Source: Streptomyces mayonensis (lineage in GTDB: Bacteria > Actinomycetota > Actinomycetes > Streptomycetales > Streptomycetaceae). From it: a stretch of DNA of 64,000 nucleotides. The notes beneath the pieces were generated by a model. That model was given only the letters and a program-made list of their open reading frames with translations, was not told the origin of the DNA and ran no database searches. Below, piece by piece: positions 45,767 through 57,453 of this stretch (its first letter is position 1; the number at the start of each line of letters is the position of its first letter). Made by a program: the position numbers and the translations under genes. The stretch covers positions 1-64,000 of the forward strand of contig NZ_JACBYP010000014.1 in assembly GCF_018982965.1 (NCBI RefSeq). The letters are read 5' to 3'.

Positions 45767-46846
45767 TTACAGCTCCTTGCGGAACTCCTCCGACGCCTTC
45801 AGGAAGATGTCGTTCGCCTCGCTCTCCCCGACCGTGACCCGCACCCCCTCGCCCGGGAACGGCCGGACGACCGCACCGGCACGCTCGCAGGCGTCCGCGA
45901 AGGCGACCGTGCTCTCCCCCAGCCGCAGCCAGACGAAGTTGGCCTGGGTCTCCGGGACGGTCCAGCCCTGGGCCCGGAGCGCGTCGACCACGCGCGTGCG
46001 CTCGCACACCAGCGAGCCGACCCGGCCGATCAGCTCGTCCTCGGCGCGCAGCGACGCGATCGCCGCCTCCTGCGCGATCTGGCTGACCCCGAAGGGCACC
46101 GCCGTCTTGCGCAGCGCGGCCGCCACGGGCTCATGGGCGATCGCGAACCCGACCCGCAGGCCGGCCAGGCCGTAGGCCTTCGAGAAGGTGCGCAGGACGC
46201 AGACGTTGGGACGCCCGCGGTACAGCTCACAGCCGTCCGGCACCTCCGGGTCGCGGATGAACTCGCGGTAGGCCTCGTCCAGGACCACCAGCACGTCGCT
46301 CGGCACCCGGTCAAGGAAACGTTCCAGCTCCGCCCGCCGGACCACCGTGCCGGTCGGGTTGTTGGGATTGCAGACGAAGATCAGTCGGGTCCGGTCGGTG
46401 ATCGCGTCCGCCATCGCGTCCAGATCGTGCACGTCACCCGGCGTCAGCGGCACCTTGACGGAGGTCGCACCGCTGATCTGGGTGATGATCGGGTACGCCT
46501 CGAAGGACCGCCAGGCGTAGATCACCTCGTCGCCGGGTCCGGAGGTCGCCTGGATCAGCTGCTGTGCCACACCGACCGACCCGGTGCCGGTGGCCAGGTG
46601 GGAGAGGGGCACGCCGAAGCGGTCCGACAGCTCGCTCATCAGGGACGTGCAGGCCATGTCCGGGTAACGGTTGAAGGAGGCCGCGGCGGCCGTCACCGTC
46701 TCCATGACGCCGGGCAACGGCGGGTAGGGATTCTCGTTGGAGGACAGCTTGTAGGCCACCGGACCGTCGGCCGCGGCAGGCTTGCCCGGCTTGTAGGTGG
46801 GAATCCCCTCCAGCTCGGCGCGCAGCTTCGGGCTCGTCTCGCTCAC
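45767..46846 (-). CDS. hisC: Histidinol-phosphate/aromatic aminotransferase
   Basis: This 359-residue PLP enzyme is of class [14 protein letters not shown] at the N-terminus, [15 protein letters not shown], the PLP lysine in [16 protein letters not shown] and the Arg in GVRVTVG are present. It belongs to the HisC/Pat group and may transaminate phenylpyruvate made by the pheA product. GTG 46846 is preferred, with GAGGAGG six bases upstream. A second hisC copy in the his operon would be expected elsewhere. Confidence 0.9.
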   Translation of the reverse strand: MSETSPKLRAELEGIPTYKPGKPAAADGPVAYKLSSNENPYPPLPGVMETVTAAAASFNRYPDMACTSLMSELSDRFGVPLSHLATGTGSVGVAQQLIQATSGPGDEVIYAWRSFEAYPIITQISGATSVKVPLTPGDVHDLDAMADAITDRTRLIFVCNPNNPTGTVVRRAELERFLDRVPSDVLVVLDEAYREFIRDPEVPDGCELYRGRPNVCVLRTFSKAYGLAGLRVGFAIAHEPVAAALRKTAVPFGVSQIAQEAAIASLRAEDELIGRVGSLVCERTRVVDALRAQGWTVPETQANFVWLRLGESTVAFADACERAGAVVRPFPGEGVRVTVGESEANDIFLKASEEFRKEL

Positions 46847-47359
46847 CGCAGTCCTCCTCGTGACCACCACCGGCATCGAATACTCCTCACCCTATGAGGA
46901 TTCACCGCGGCTGCGTAGAGCCGAGGCCGGACCCCGCAGAGGCCGGGACCGACCCCGCAGAGCCCGAGGCCGTGCCTCGGGCAGTCTGGGACCGACCGGA
47001 GCTCGACAGCCCTGAGGCCGTCCCCTCCCGGATGACGCCAGATGCTCCTGCGTCACACTGGCATCAGGGGCATCAGCACACGAAGGCGCATGTTTCGGGG
47101 GGCGCGCCGCACATATATCTATGCGCCGGTGGCTTGCGCCGTGGCGCGCGTCCCTCGTGCAGGTGAGTTGAGACCTCTTCGCAACATCCGCCACGCGGCA
47201 GGCCTTCACCGGTCGACACGTCAGGTACTGGGATGGATGACCCCAACCACCTTGCTTTGCAATAGCGTTAGCTCTAAATGATCATGCAGAAACGTGACTG
47301 TCAACGCGTGCATATGCGTCCGCCCTACCCCACCCCATGAGCCCTACTATCGGCTCGCC
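46847..47359. other. 513-base divergent region between hisC and the LacI regulator
   Basis: No gene is supported. It holds a repeated GACCCCGCAGAG pair near 46930-46970, an interrupted inverted repeat GGCGCAT (47085-47091) / ATGCGCC (47121-47127), and an AT-richer stretch before the LacI gene. TACTAT at 47345-47350 is a likely -10 element nine bases before the LacI start. Confidence 0.5.
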
Positions 47360-48472
47360 ATGACAGCAGCAGGGAAGCACCAGGTGAGCCGCGCGGAAAC
47401 CTCACGTCGAGGCAGCCGGCCGGGCCGGGCGGGTATCAGAGACGTGGCCGCCGCCGCCGGAGTATCCATCACTACCGTCTCCGACGCCCTCAACGGCAAG
47501 GGCCGACTCCCGGATGCCACCCGGCGCCATGTGCGCGAGGTCGCCGACCGCCTGGGCTACCGGCCCTCGGCCGCCGCCCGCACGCTCCGCACCGGCAAGT
47601 CCGGACTCATCGGCCTGACCGTGACGACGTACGGGGATGAACCTTTCACCTTCACCGAGTTCGCGTACTTCGCGGAGATGGCGCGGGCCGCCACGTCCGC
47701 CGCGCTCGCCCGCGGCTACGCGCTCGTCATCCTTCCGGCGACCTCCCGCCACGACGTGTGGTCCAACGTCGCGCTGGACGGCACGGTCGTCATCGACCCC
47801 TCGGACCACGACCCGGTCGTCAGCGAGCTGGTCCGCCAGGGCTTACCGGTCGTCTCCGACGGCCGCCCGGCCGGCTCGCTGCCCGTCACCGCCTGGGTCG
47901 ACAACGACCACGAGGCCGCCGTACTGGGCATCCTCGACCACCTCGCCGACGCGGGTGCCCGCAGGATCGGCCTGCTCACCGGCACCACGACCGACACGTA
48001 CACCCACCTGTCGACCACCGCCTACCTGCGCTGGTGCGAGCGCGTCGGACAGGATCCCGTCTACGAGGCCTACCCGGCCCACGACCCGTGCGCGGGCGCG
48101 GTAGCCGCCGACCGGCTGCTCGCCCGCCCCGACCGGCCCGACGCCGTGTACGGACTGTTCGACCCGAACGGCACGGACCTGCTCGCCGCCGCCCGCCGCT
48201 ACGGACTGCGCGTCCCCGAGGATTTGCTGCTGGTCTGCTGCAGCGAGTCCACCGTGTACGCCAGCACCGAGCCACCCATCACCACCCTCTCGCTGAAACC
48301 CCGCCGCATCGGCACAGCGGTCGTCCACGTCCTGATCGACGCGATCGAGGGGCTGCACTCGGACCAGCCGGTCGAGCAGGTGATACCGACCGAACTGATC
48401 GTGCGCACGTCGTCGCAACGCCGTTCGCCCCGTACCACGGTCAGCCCGCCGCGGTCGCCGGAGAGCGATTAG
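47360..48472 (+). CDS. LacI-family transcriptional regulator
   Basis: A 370-residue repressor-type protein. The helix-turn-helix lies at about residues 29-50 (IRDVAAAAGVSITTVSDALN), then the hinge helix YRPSAAARTLRTGKSG and a periplasmic-binding-like effector domain to residue about 350. ATG 47360 fits a leaderless transcript from TACTAT, and the open frame upstream is not needed. No sugar-transport genes adjoin it, so the effector and targets are unknown. Confidence 0.9.
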   Translation: MTAAGKHQVSRAETSRRGSRPGRAGIRDVAAAAGVSITTVSDALNGKGRLPDATRRHVREVADRLGYRPSAAARTLRTGKSGLIGLTVTTYGDEPFTFTEFAYFAEMARAATSAALARGYALVILPATSRHDVWSNVALDGTVVIDPSDHDPVVSELVRQGLPVVSDGRPAGSLPVTAWVDNDHEAAVLGILDHLADAGARRIGLLTGTTTDTYTHLSTTAYLRWCERVGQDPVYEAYPAHDPCAGAVAADRLLARPDRPDAVYGLFDPNGTDLLAAARRYGLRVPEDLLLVCCSESTVYASTEPPITTLSLKPRRIGTAVVHVLIDAIEGLHSDQPVEQVIPTELIVRTSSQRRSPRTTVSPPRSPESD

Positions 48473-48933
48473 GGGCGCTGCCCCGGGCAGGTCGGCGCGA
48501 CGCCGGCCGGGCCGGGCGCCGCACGGAGCGGAAATGGGGCGAGCCACCGGTTCCCGCGCTCCAGGGCCCGTGGGGCGGGAGCGCGCCGGACATCGCGCAC
48601 GCCGGGTCGTCCGCCGAACAGGTCCCGGGCCCGCCCGCGGGCACCGGCCTGCCGTGGCAACGCCGACCGCGGAAGGCGGTGAAGGCCACACCCGGCACGG
48701 CCGGAACACGGCCGGAACGGGGTCGCGGAGTACGGCCGGGACCCGCCCGCGGACCGGCGAGACCAGGCCCAATCGGGGCGAAAGCCGCGGTGAACGGGAG
48801 TCATGTTCCGATTCACCACCCCGGGGTCGTCACACGGCGCGATCCGCATTCCTATGATGGGCCCACACACCGCGGGCCGCTGCGACCAGGCAGTCCGAAG
48901 CGGTGCAGATGCGGCGCGATGGTGGAGGGGTCG
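48473..48933. other. 461-base spacer before the metallophosphoesterase gene
   Basis: GC-rich and without a supported gene. A -10-like TATGAT (48853-48858) is the likely promoter of the next gene. Other frames across it are continuations of shadow frames. Confidence 0.45.
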
Positions 48934-50025
48934 ATGACTCAGGGGGCCGGTCAGGGACCCGAGGTGGAACGGACGGCGACAGTGCGCGACTTCCGGGTGC
49001 CCGCGTACGTCCACGAGGCCGCTCCGTACGCCGACTCCGGCACGCAGACGAGCGAGACCGCACCCCCCGCCGAGGAGGGCGTCGAGGAGGCCATCCCCGA
49101 CGGCTACACGCCCACCCAGCGGGATCTGCCCGTCATCCGCCGGGGTGACACGGTTCAGGTCCACGTCGACCCGGAGCCGGTCCAGGCACAGCAGCCGGCC
49201 ACCGGCCAGGGGCCGCTGTTCGTCGTCGGCGACGTGCACGGCTACCTCGACGAACTGCTCGCCGCGCTGGAGGAGAAGGGACTCGTCGACGCCGCGGGGC
49301 AGTGGTGCGCGGGCACCTCACGCCTGTGGTTCCTCGGCGACTTCACGGACCGCGGCCCGGACGGCATCGGTGTCATCGACCTGGTGATGCGGCTGTCCGC
49401 CGAGGCGGCCGCGGCCGGCGGCTACTGCAAGGCGCTGATGGGCAACCACGAGCTGCTGCTGCTCGGGGCCAAGCGGTTCGGCGACACGCCCGTCAACTCC
49501 GGCGCGGGCACCGCCACCTTCCAGGCGGCCTGGCTGCTGAACGGCGGCCAGAAGACCGACATGGACCGCCTGCAGGACCATCACCTGCAGTGGATGGCCC
49601 GCCTCGACGCGATGGAGGAGGTCGACGACCACCTCCTGGTCCATTCGGACGCCACCACCTACCTCGACTACGGCCGGTCCATCGAAGAGGTCAACGACAC
49701 CGTCCGCGAGACACTCACGCGCAACGACGCGGACGAGGTGTGGGACCTGTTCCGGAAGTTCACCAAGAGGTTCTCCTTCCGCGACGAGGGCGGCGCCGAC
49801 GCCGTGCGCTCACTGCTGGACACGTACGGGGGCACCCGGATCGTTCACGGGCACAGCCCCATTCCCTACCTGCTGGGGGAGGTCGGCTCGGAGGACGGCG
49901 AGGACGACACCCGGACCGCCGTCGAAGGGCCCCATGTCTACGCGGACGGCCTGGCCATCGCGATGGACGGCGGCGTGACCATGGCCGGAAAGCTACTGGT
50001 CGAACAACTCCCACTGGACGTCTGA
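48934..50025 (+). CDS. PP1-like metallophosphoesterase
   Basis: A 363-residue calcineurin-type phosphoesterase. The dimetal motifs are GDVHGYLDELL, GDFTDRGPDGIG, GNHELLLL, LLVHSDAT and IVHGHSPIPYL. The N-terminal 95 residues are an acidic, poorly conserved extension. ATG 48934 (MTQGAGQGPEVER) has GGAGG five bases upstream. An upstream ATG at 48919 lacks one. It may act as a Ser/Thr protein phosphatase or on nucleotides. Confidence 0.88.
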   Translation: MTQGAGQGPEVERTATVRDFRVPAYVHEAAPYADSGTQTSETAPPAEEGVEEAIPDGYTPTQRDLPVIRRGDTVQVHVDPEPVQAQQPATGQGPLFVVGDVHGYLDELLAALEEKGLVDAAGQWCAGTSRLWFLGDFTDRGPDGIGVIDLVMRLSAEAAAAGGYCKALMGNHELLLLGAKRFGDTPVNSGAGTATFQAAWLLNGGQKTDMDRLQDHHLQWMARLDAMEEVDDHLLVHSDATTYLDYGRSIEEVNDTVRETLTRNDADEVWDLFRKFTKRFSFRDEGGADAVRSLLDTYGGTRIVHGHSPIPYLLGEVGSEDGEDDTRTAVEGPHVYADGLAIAMDGGVTMAGKLLVEQLPLDV

Positions 50026-50206
50026 CCGTTCGCGGATGAGTATTCCGGCGGCGGCGTCCGTACGGAAGGGCACCCAATTTCTGGAAACCCCCTGTCACCG
50101 CCCACCGTCACCGCTCTACCATCGGCTTATCCGTAGCAGGCTCCCCTCCGTTTCTGCCCGACGGCTCGTTGGCATGCGAGCCCCAAGCCCTACGGAGCAT
50201 CGGGGG

Positions 50207-51076
50207 ATGCACATGAACAGCGTTCCGCAGCACCTGTCCAACGAGGACCGCCTGGAGTACGAGCGGATCCTCGACGAGGCGCTGCGCTCCGCACCACACC
50301 GCCCGGATCTGGCCGCGGTCGGACAGCGGCTCAACTCCGCCCAACTGCGCACCATGGCACTCAACGCCACGGCCCTGATCACGGCGGCGGCCACGACCGA
50401 GTACCAGCACTACGTGAAGGTCCGCGAGGAACTGCGCCATCCGGCGCCGTCCGCGTCCCCGCCGGCCACGCGCGAGTCCGGCTCCGAGGAGCAGGGCACG
50501 AGCACGGCGGGACTCGCCGCCACCATGGGCGAGGTGGCCGAGACGACCGGTGCGGGCGCCACCGCCGTCGTCGCCGTCCTGGCACCCGTCCTGGCCGGCA
50601 CGGCCGCGGCGATCTTCCTGCTTGTCGGGTACCTCCTGAAGATGCTCGACCCGGGACAGACCTTCGCCCAGACCATGCTCACCACCGGATGGGTGTTCGG
50701 CGCCGTGACCGCGGTGGCGATCCTCGTCGCCGCGGCGGGCCTGCTGCTCACCGCGCTGCGCAACCGGCCCTCCGCAGAGTCCGGCTTCTACGGCGCACTC
50801 GACGAAGAAGTGGCCAGGGCCAGGCAGGCCTGGCAGGAGGCCCTGCTGGAACGCGGCATACTCCCCTTCCTGCGGGAGGCGCTCAGCGACCCGGACACGG
50901 CGGCGATGCACCCCACCGGACCCGCGGGCCGGGCCGGCCGCATGCCGCACCTCGGCTACGGCCGTCCGGGGTTCAGCAGTCCCGACGGCGGGACCGAAAC
51001 GGGCCATCGTCCGCGCTACTCCAGTCCGGACTACAGCAGTCCGGACTTCGGCGGCCCGGAACACCGGTCCGAGTAG
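50207..51076 (+). CDS. Hypothetical membrane protein with two helices
   Basis: A 289-residue protein. A helical cytosolic N-terminal part (LSNEDRLEYERILDEALRSAP) leads to two transmembrane segments (AVVAVLAPVLAGTAAAIFLLVGY and VFGAVTAVAILVAAAGLLL). A soluble C-terminus then ends in Ser/Pro/Asp/Tyr repeats (YSSPDYSSPDFGGPE). No family is recognised. ATG 50207 follows CGGAG at nine bases. It is followed by a hairpin terminator at 51087. Confidence 0.7.
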   Translation: MHMNSVPQHLSNEDRLEYERILDEALRSAPHRPDLAAVGQRLNSAQLRTMALNATALITAAATTEYQHYVKVREELRHPAPSASPPATRESGSEEQGTSTAGLAATMGEVAETTGAGATAVVAVLAPVLAGTAAAIFLLVGYLLKMLDPGQTFAQTMLTTGWVFGAVTAVAILVAAAGLLLTALRNRPSAESGFYGALDEEVARARQAWQEALLERGILPFLREALSDPDTAAMHPTGPAGRAGRMPHLGYGRPGFSSPDGGTETGHRPRYSSPDYSSPDFGGPEHRSE

Positions 51077-51427
51077 CCACCGGCCTGGGCGGGCAGCGCA
51101 TCAGAGGATGCCCGCCCGGCCGGCGTCTCGGGGCCGGAGCCAGGGGAGCGTCGTCCACGGTGCCCCCGGAGTCTCCGGCCGGCCGCGCGAGCACCGGGGC
51201 GCACGGAACGATGCGTTCGACTGCCGTCTCCGCCGACCGCAGGTCCGCCTCGACGGTGTCGGTCGCCTCCTGCGCACCGGAACGCTTCGCTCGTCGACGA
51301 CGAGGTGGGCGCCCTTGCTCAGTGGGGCGGCAGTCGAACGCCCCGTCTGCTGATCCGCACATCCGGGCCGGGAGAGAGCGGCGCCCCGATGCCCCGCTCT
51401 CTCCGGACCGCGGTGCCTGGGCGGGCC
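51077..51427. other. 351-base spacer between convergent genes, possible gene remnant
   Basis: It begins with a hairpin terminator. The rest has no intact gene. A short plus-frame stretch (SLVDDEVGALAQWGG near 51290-51335) looks protein-like but lacks a start or neighbouring coding signal. Confidence 0.4.
51087..51117. terminator. 9-bp hairpin terminator
   Basis: GGGCGGGCA (51087-51095) pairs perfectly with TGCCCGCCC (51109-51117). It starts 11 bases after the membrane-protein stop. Confidence 0.7.
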
Positions 51428-53433
<2,006 letters not shown>

Positions 53434-53510
53434 ACAAAGGTGCCTCCACGCTAGCGCTCATTCGGGCGCGGTGAACAGAGGGCCCCCGTCGTTCTTGCGA
53501 TGATCGGTCG

Positions 53511-55058
53511 GTGACCACACCGCAGCATCCCCCCTTCCCGCCGCACGACCCCCGACGCGGACCGGCCACCGGAGCGGGCGACAGCCGGTCGGCCGACCGT
53601 GCCCCCGACGGCGCCCACGGCGCCCGGGACGGCAGACACGACGCAGGGCCCGGACATGGTGCGGACGGCGGTCACGGCGGCCACGGCGGCCACGACAGCT
53701 CTGGCGGCTTCGGCGGCTCCGACGGTCACGGCGGCGGGCACGGGCACTCGCACGCTCACGGGCCGGCGGCGCCGGTGTCCCGGCATCTGCGCAAGGTGAT
53801 CGCCGCCGTTCTGATCCCGTTCGCCGCGGCGGTCCTGGTCGGGCTCGCGGTGCTGTGGCCCGGGGGTGCGCCGCCGCACGAACGCACCGGCGTCGGCTTC
53901 GACCGCCAGACCCAGCAGGCCACCGTCACCAAGGTGGTCGAACTCAGCTGTCAGTCCGTCAATGCCTCGGCCGTCCCGCCGACCGGTGACACCTCCACCG
54001 CCGAGGGCTCCTCCGCGGTGCAGCAGGCGAACGGCGACTGCAAACGCGCGACGATCCGGGTCGACACCGGCGGGGACAAGGGCCGGACGTTCGACGAGAT
54101 CGTGCAGCCGGACCAGTCACGGCAGTTGCACGAGGGCCAGAAGGTCGTGGTCGCCTACGAGCCCTCCGCACCGCGGGACCTGCAGTACTCGGTGACCGAC
54201 ATCAACCGCCGCCTCCCCCTCTCCCTGCTCGCGGGCATCTTCGCGCTCGCCGTGGTCGTCGTCGGGCGCCTGCGGGGGCTGATGGCGCTGATCTCGCTGG
54301 CCATCAGCTTCCTGCTGCTGAACTTCTTCATCCTCCCGGCGATCCTGCAGGGTTCGAACCCTCTGGCCGTGGCGGTGATCGGGTCCAGCGCCATCATGCT
54401 GATCGCGCTGTATCTGTGTCACGGCCTGTCGGCCCGCACCTCCGTGGCCGTACTCGGGACGCTGATCTCGTTGTTGCTGATCGGCGTTCTCGGGTCGCTG
54501 TTCATCGGGTGGTCCGCGCTCACCGGCAACACCGACGACAACACCGGCCTCATTCACGGCCTGTATCCGTCGATCGACATGAGCGGTCTGCTGCTGGCCG
54601 GAGTCATCATCGGTTCGCTCGGTGTCCTCGACGACGTGACGGTCACCCAGACGTCGGCGGTGTGGGAACTGCACGAGGCCAACCCGACGATGGGCTGGCG
54701 CGGGCTGTACCGCGCGGGCATCCGCATCGGGCGCGACCACATCGCCTCGGTCGTCAACACACTCGTCCTCGCCTACGCGGGCGCCGCGCTGCCTCTGCTG
54801 CTGCTGTTCTCGATCGCACAGAGCGGGGTGGGCACGGTCGCGAACAGCGAGCTGGTCGCGGAGGAGATCGTACGGACGCTGGTCGGTTCGATCGGCCTGG
54901 TGGCGTCAGTGCCGGTCACCACGGCCCTCGCCGCCCTGGTGGTCTCGGCGGACCGGACCACCGACCGGCCGGTGGCAGAGGCGGCCGGGGCCCCGGCCAA
55001 CGGTGCGGGGGCGGCAGTGCCCGCACGGGGTGGACGGGGTCGCCGCCGTAAGCGCTGA
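53511..55058 (+). CDS. YibE/F family integral membrane protein with Gly/His-rich N-terminus
   Basis: A 515-residue membrane protein. The cytosolic N-terminus (about residues 1-85) is rich in His, Gly and Asp (HGADGGHGGHGGHD, HGGGHGHSHAHG) and could bind metal. One helix (about 95-117) and an extracytoplasmic domain follow, then the YibE/F helical core (about 230-485) with DDVTVTQTSAVWELHEANP, the family signature. The function of YibE/F is unknown and transport is assumed. GTG 53511 is the start. Confidence 0.85.
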   Translation: MTTPQHPPFPPHDPRRGPATGAGDSRSADRAPDGAHGARDGRHDAGPGHGADGGHGGHGGHDSSGGFGGSDGHGGGHGHSHAHGPAAPVSRHLRKVIAAVLIPFAAAVLVGLAVLWPGGAPPHERTGVGFDRQTQQATVTKVVELSCQSVNASAVPPTGDTSTAEGSSAVQQANGDCKRATIRVDTGGDKGRTFDEIVQPDQSRQLHEGQKVVVAYEPSAPRDLQYSVTDINRRLPLSLLAGIFALAVVVVGRLRGLMALISLAISFLLLNFFILPAILQGSNPLAVAVIGSSAIMLIALYLCHGLSARTSVAVLGTLISLLLIGVLGSLFIGWSALTGNTDDNTGLIHGLYPSIDMSGLLLAGVIIGSLGVLDDVTVTQTSAVWELHEANPTMGWRGLYRAGIRIGRDHIASVVNTLVLAYAGAALPLLLLFSIAQSGVGTVANSELVAEEIVRTLVGSIGLVASVPVTTALAALVVSADRTTDRPVAEAAGAPANGAGAAVPARGGRGRRRKR

Positions 55059-55104
55059 TGCGCCCGGGGGACGTGAAACGTGGCAGCGGGGCTGCTGTAA
55101 CGGT

Positions 55105-55542
55105 TCAGCCCGCGCTCTGTTCCTCCGCGAGGATTCGGTCCAGGGCCTCGTCGAGGTGGGTGTCGAAGCCCGCGAGTGCACCCTCCTGGCCCAGCGGCAC
55201 CAGCTTGTCGGTGCGGTCGAGGAACGCCACCAGCGGGGCGGCCGAGGAACGGAAGAGGGCCTGGTCGGAACCGACCTGAAGGCGGATCATCACCTCGGCC
55301 AGCGGCTCGGGGTCGACCGGTGCGATCCGCACATCTCCGTCACCGCAGGGCCGGACCACTCCGTCGACCAGCAGCTCCCGGCCGAAGGCCCAGGTCACCG
55401 GCGCGTCGCCGGGCAGATGGAAGGTCAGGCGCACGGCATAGGGATCACTGGTCTCGTAGCGCAGCTCCACCGGAATACGGAAAGAGAGCTCCTCGGACAC
55501 GAGAAAGCTCATCATGACCTCTGCCTGCACGGACTCGCCCAT
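55105..55542 (-). CDS. ssgA: SsgA, SsgA-like sporulation and cell-division activator
   Basis: A 145-residue SALP protein almost identical in character to Streptomyces SsgA: MSFLVSEELSFRIPVEL, TFHLPGDAPVTWAFGREL, FLDRTDKLVPLGQE and the C-terminal LDEALDRILAEEQ. SsgA activates sporulation septation by acting with SsgB on FtsZ positioning. ATG 55542 (MGESVQAEV) is used because that N-terminus resembles the S. griseus form. ATG 55515/55512, with GCAGAGG upstream, is the alternative and would give about 136 residues. The gene follows ssgR. Confidence 0.93.
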   Translation of the reverse strand: MGESVQAEVMMSFLVSEELSFRIPVELRYETSDPYAVRLTFHLPGDAPVTWAFGRELLVDGVVRPCGDGDVRIAPVDPEPLAEVMIRLQVGSDQALFRSSAAPLVAFLDRTDKLVPLGQEGALAGFDTHLDEALDRILAEEQSAG

Positions 55543-55642
55543 CGCCATACCCCGTCATTCGCCGTCGACTGGCCGGGAATCAAACCTCTAACACTGGTGG
55601 CATCTTGCTCAACGTACACACCAGATCACAAGGAGTGAGTTT

Positions 55643-56494
55643 TCAGATACTGATAGAAAGTGCAACTGATCCCAGGTGCCGCCCGACCTCATGCTGCAAC
55701 TGGCGTGCCGCGAGCAGCAGCCGGTCGGCCTGCTGGAGCGGCAGGGAGATGGCCACGGTCGCGGCCGTGGTGCCGACGGTGATCGGGACGGCCGCGCAGA
55801 CCGTTCCCAGGGCGTACTCCTGACGTTCGAACACCGGCGTCATCCGGCGCGTGCGATCCAGTCGTCTCAGCAGACCGTGTCCGTCACGCACCGTGTACGG
55901 CGTGACCGGCCGCACCGGGTAGCGGTCGAGGTGCTCGCGGCGGGTCTCCTCGTCCAGCTGCGAGAGCAGGCACTGGCCGACGGCGTGCGCGTGTCCCGTC
56001 TCGCGGAAGTCCGCCCACTCCTCGACAGCGGGGGCGCCCGGAGTGTCGGACACGCACATGACCTCGATCTCGCCGTCGCGGTACATGGCGTAGTACACGG
56101 GCGCGCCGATGGCGTCCCGCCAGCGCGCCAGCGCGTCGGCCACCGTGCTGCGACGTTTCTGCTCGGCGCCGTTGCTGCTCAGCCGCTCGGTTGCCTCGCC
56201 GAGGAAGAAGAGGCCCTTCTCCCGGCGCAGGTAGCCCTCGTGCACCAGTGTGCGCAGCAGGTGGTAGGCCGTGGGCAGCGCCAGCCGGGTCTCGCGGGCC
56301 AACTGCTTGGCCGGGGCTCCGTACTCGTGCCTCGCGACGCACTCCAGAAGCCGCATCGCCCGCTGCACGGAACCGATGAGCGTCGCCGCCGCGGGCGGCT
56401 CGGCGGCGGGAGGTGCCGGAGGCGTCCGCGGCGCCGCACAGGGCTGCACGGGGAGGGTGTGCGGCGGAGCGCATGCGGTGTCAGCCATGGCCAA
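55643..56494 (-). CDS. ssgR: SsgR, IclR-family activator of ssgA
   Basis: A 283-residue IclR regulator. The N-terminal tail is Pro/Ala-rich, and the winged HTH lies at about residues 45-95 (APAKQLARETRLALPTAYHLLRTL). The effector domain follows (VYYAMYRDGEIEVM, VGQCLLSQL). Upstream of ssgA on the same strand, this is the known ssgRA arrangement in which SsgR activates ssgA. TTG 56494 has GGGAG at six bases; ATG 56488 is the other candidate at 12 bases. Confidence 0.93.
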   Translation of the reverse strand: MAMADTACAPPHTLPVQPCAAPRTPPAPPAAEPPAAATLIGSVQRAMRLLECVARHEYGAPAKQLARETRLALPTAYHLLRTLVHEGYLRREKGLFFLGEATERLSSNGAEQKRRSTVADALARWRDAIGAPVYYAMYRDGEIEVMCVSDTPGAPAVEEWADFRETGHAHAVGQCLLSQLDEETRREHLDRYPVRPVTPYTVRDGHGLLRRLDRTRRMTPVFERQEYALGTVCAAVPITVGTTAATVAISLPLQQADRLLLAARQLQHEVGRHLGSVALSISI

Positions 56495-56689
56495 GGGTCA
56501 CTCCCGGAACGCGAGGAGGCAGCCCGTGCGGGGGACACGGGTGGGGGTGTACGCCGTCCGCGAGGTCGCCCCCGCGTGGAGGTTCGGACTCTAACCGCCG
56601 CTCACCGGTCACCGGCGTCCCGTCCGCGAAACTTCCCCCGCGCGAGGGAACCGGTGATTCCTGTTACCGCCACCGGTGCCCCACCGCCC

Positions 56690-56902
56690 TCACCAGTCGC
56701 TGCGCGAGGAGGAACTCGACATGAACTTGCGTACGACATAGATCAGTCCGCCCACGAGCGCGACGAAGACCAGCACCTTGAACAGCAGTCCGATCACGAA
56801 CCCGACCACGCTGGCGATCAGTCCGCCGAACACGACCAGGGCGATGATCGGCACCGCGATCCACTTCACCCACCACGGCAGTCCCGTGAAGATCTCTCGC
56901 AT
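56690..56902 (-). CDS. DUF5326 family small membrane protein
   Basis: A 70-residue protein with two hydrophobic helices (VKWIAVPIIALVVFGGLIASV and FVIGLLFKVLVFVALVGGLIYVV) and a Ser-rich basic end (RKFMSSSSSRSDW). This matches the short Streptomyces DUF5326 proteins of unknown function. ATG 56902 is preferred over the longer frame because GGACGAGGG lies upstream and MREIFTGLPWW begins the family core. Confidence 0.8.
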   Translation of the reverse strand: MREIFTGLPWWVKWIAVPIIALVVFGGLIASVVGFVIGLLFKVLVFVALVGGLIYVVRKFMSSSSSRSDW

Positions 56903-57076
56903 CGCCCTCGTCCTTACCCTTCCGTCCCTCGGGTGCCGGGCCTTCGACGGCCCGGCCCCGTCCGGGAATCCTTTGAATGTCCTGCACTCGATGCTAGAGG
57001 CGCGAGGGCTCCGGCAGGGCTCCCGCATCCCTTGTCTCCCCCTGACCGATCCCCTAGGGAACCCCGGGGTCCCGAC

Positions 57077-57394
57077 TCAGCTCTCGGGCGGAGAGAACAC
57101 CACCAGGACCCGCAGGTCCTCGCTGATGTGATGGAACTTGTGGGCGACCCCGGCCGGCACATAGACCACACTGCCGCGGGCGACCTGGGTGGTCTCCATC
57201 CCCACGGTGATCGCCGCCCGTCCGCTCACCACGAAGTACACCTCGTCCTGTGCGTGCGGCTTCTGCGGATCGGCCGTCCCCGCGTCCAGGGCGTACAGAC
57301 CGACCGACATGTTCCGCTCCCGCAGGAACTGCAGGTAGGCACCGTCGTTGGCGGCGCGTTCCGCCTCCAGTTCGTCCAGCCGGAATGCCTTCAT
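57077..57394 (-). CDS. Cupin domain protein
   Basis: A 105-residue single-domain cupin. Motif 1 contains KPHAQDEVYFVVSG (His and Glu ligands) and motif 2 PAGVAHKFHHI (His). The metal-site pattern is conserved, so it may be a dioxygenase, an isomerase or a binding protein. The substrate is unknown. It diverges from the holin-like gene at 57454. Confidence 0.88.
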   Translation of the reverse strand: MKAFRLDELEAERAANDGAYLQFLRERNMSVGLYALDAGTADPQKPHAQDEVYFVVSGRAAITVGMETTQVARGSVVYVPAGVAHKFHHISEDLRVLVVFSPPES

Positions 57395-57453
57395 CGCCTC
57401 GTCCGCCCCTGCCTCACCGTTCTTTGCCGACCGCGTCTGCCACGATCAGACAC

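Noticed and set aside
46892-47209. Small minus-strand frame between hisC and the LacI gene
   Set aside because: Arg/Ala/Ser low complexity, no ribosome binding site and no similarity to known families.
54353-54363. GGGTTCGAACC, a tRNA T-arm-like motif
   Set aside because: It sits inside the YibE/F coding sequence, with no acceptor stem or anticodon arm around it.
55070-55082. ACGTGAAACG as another parS
   Set aside because: Only one half of the palindrome matches.
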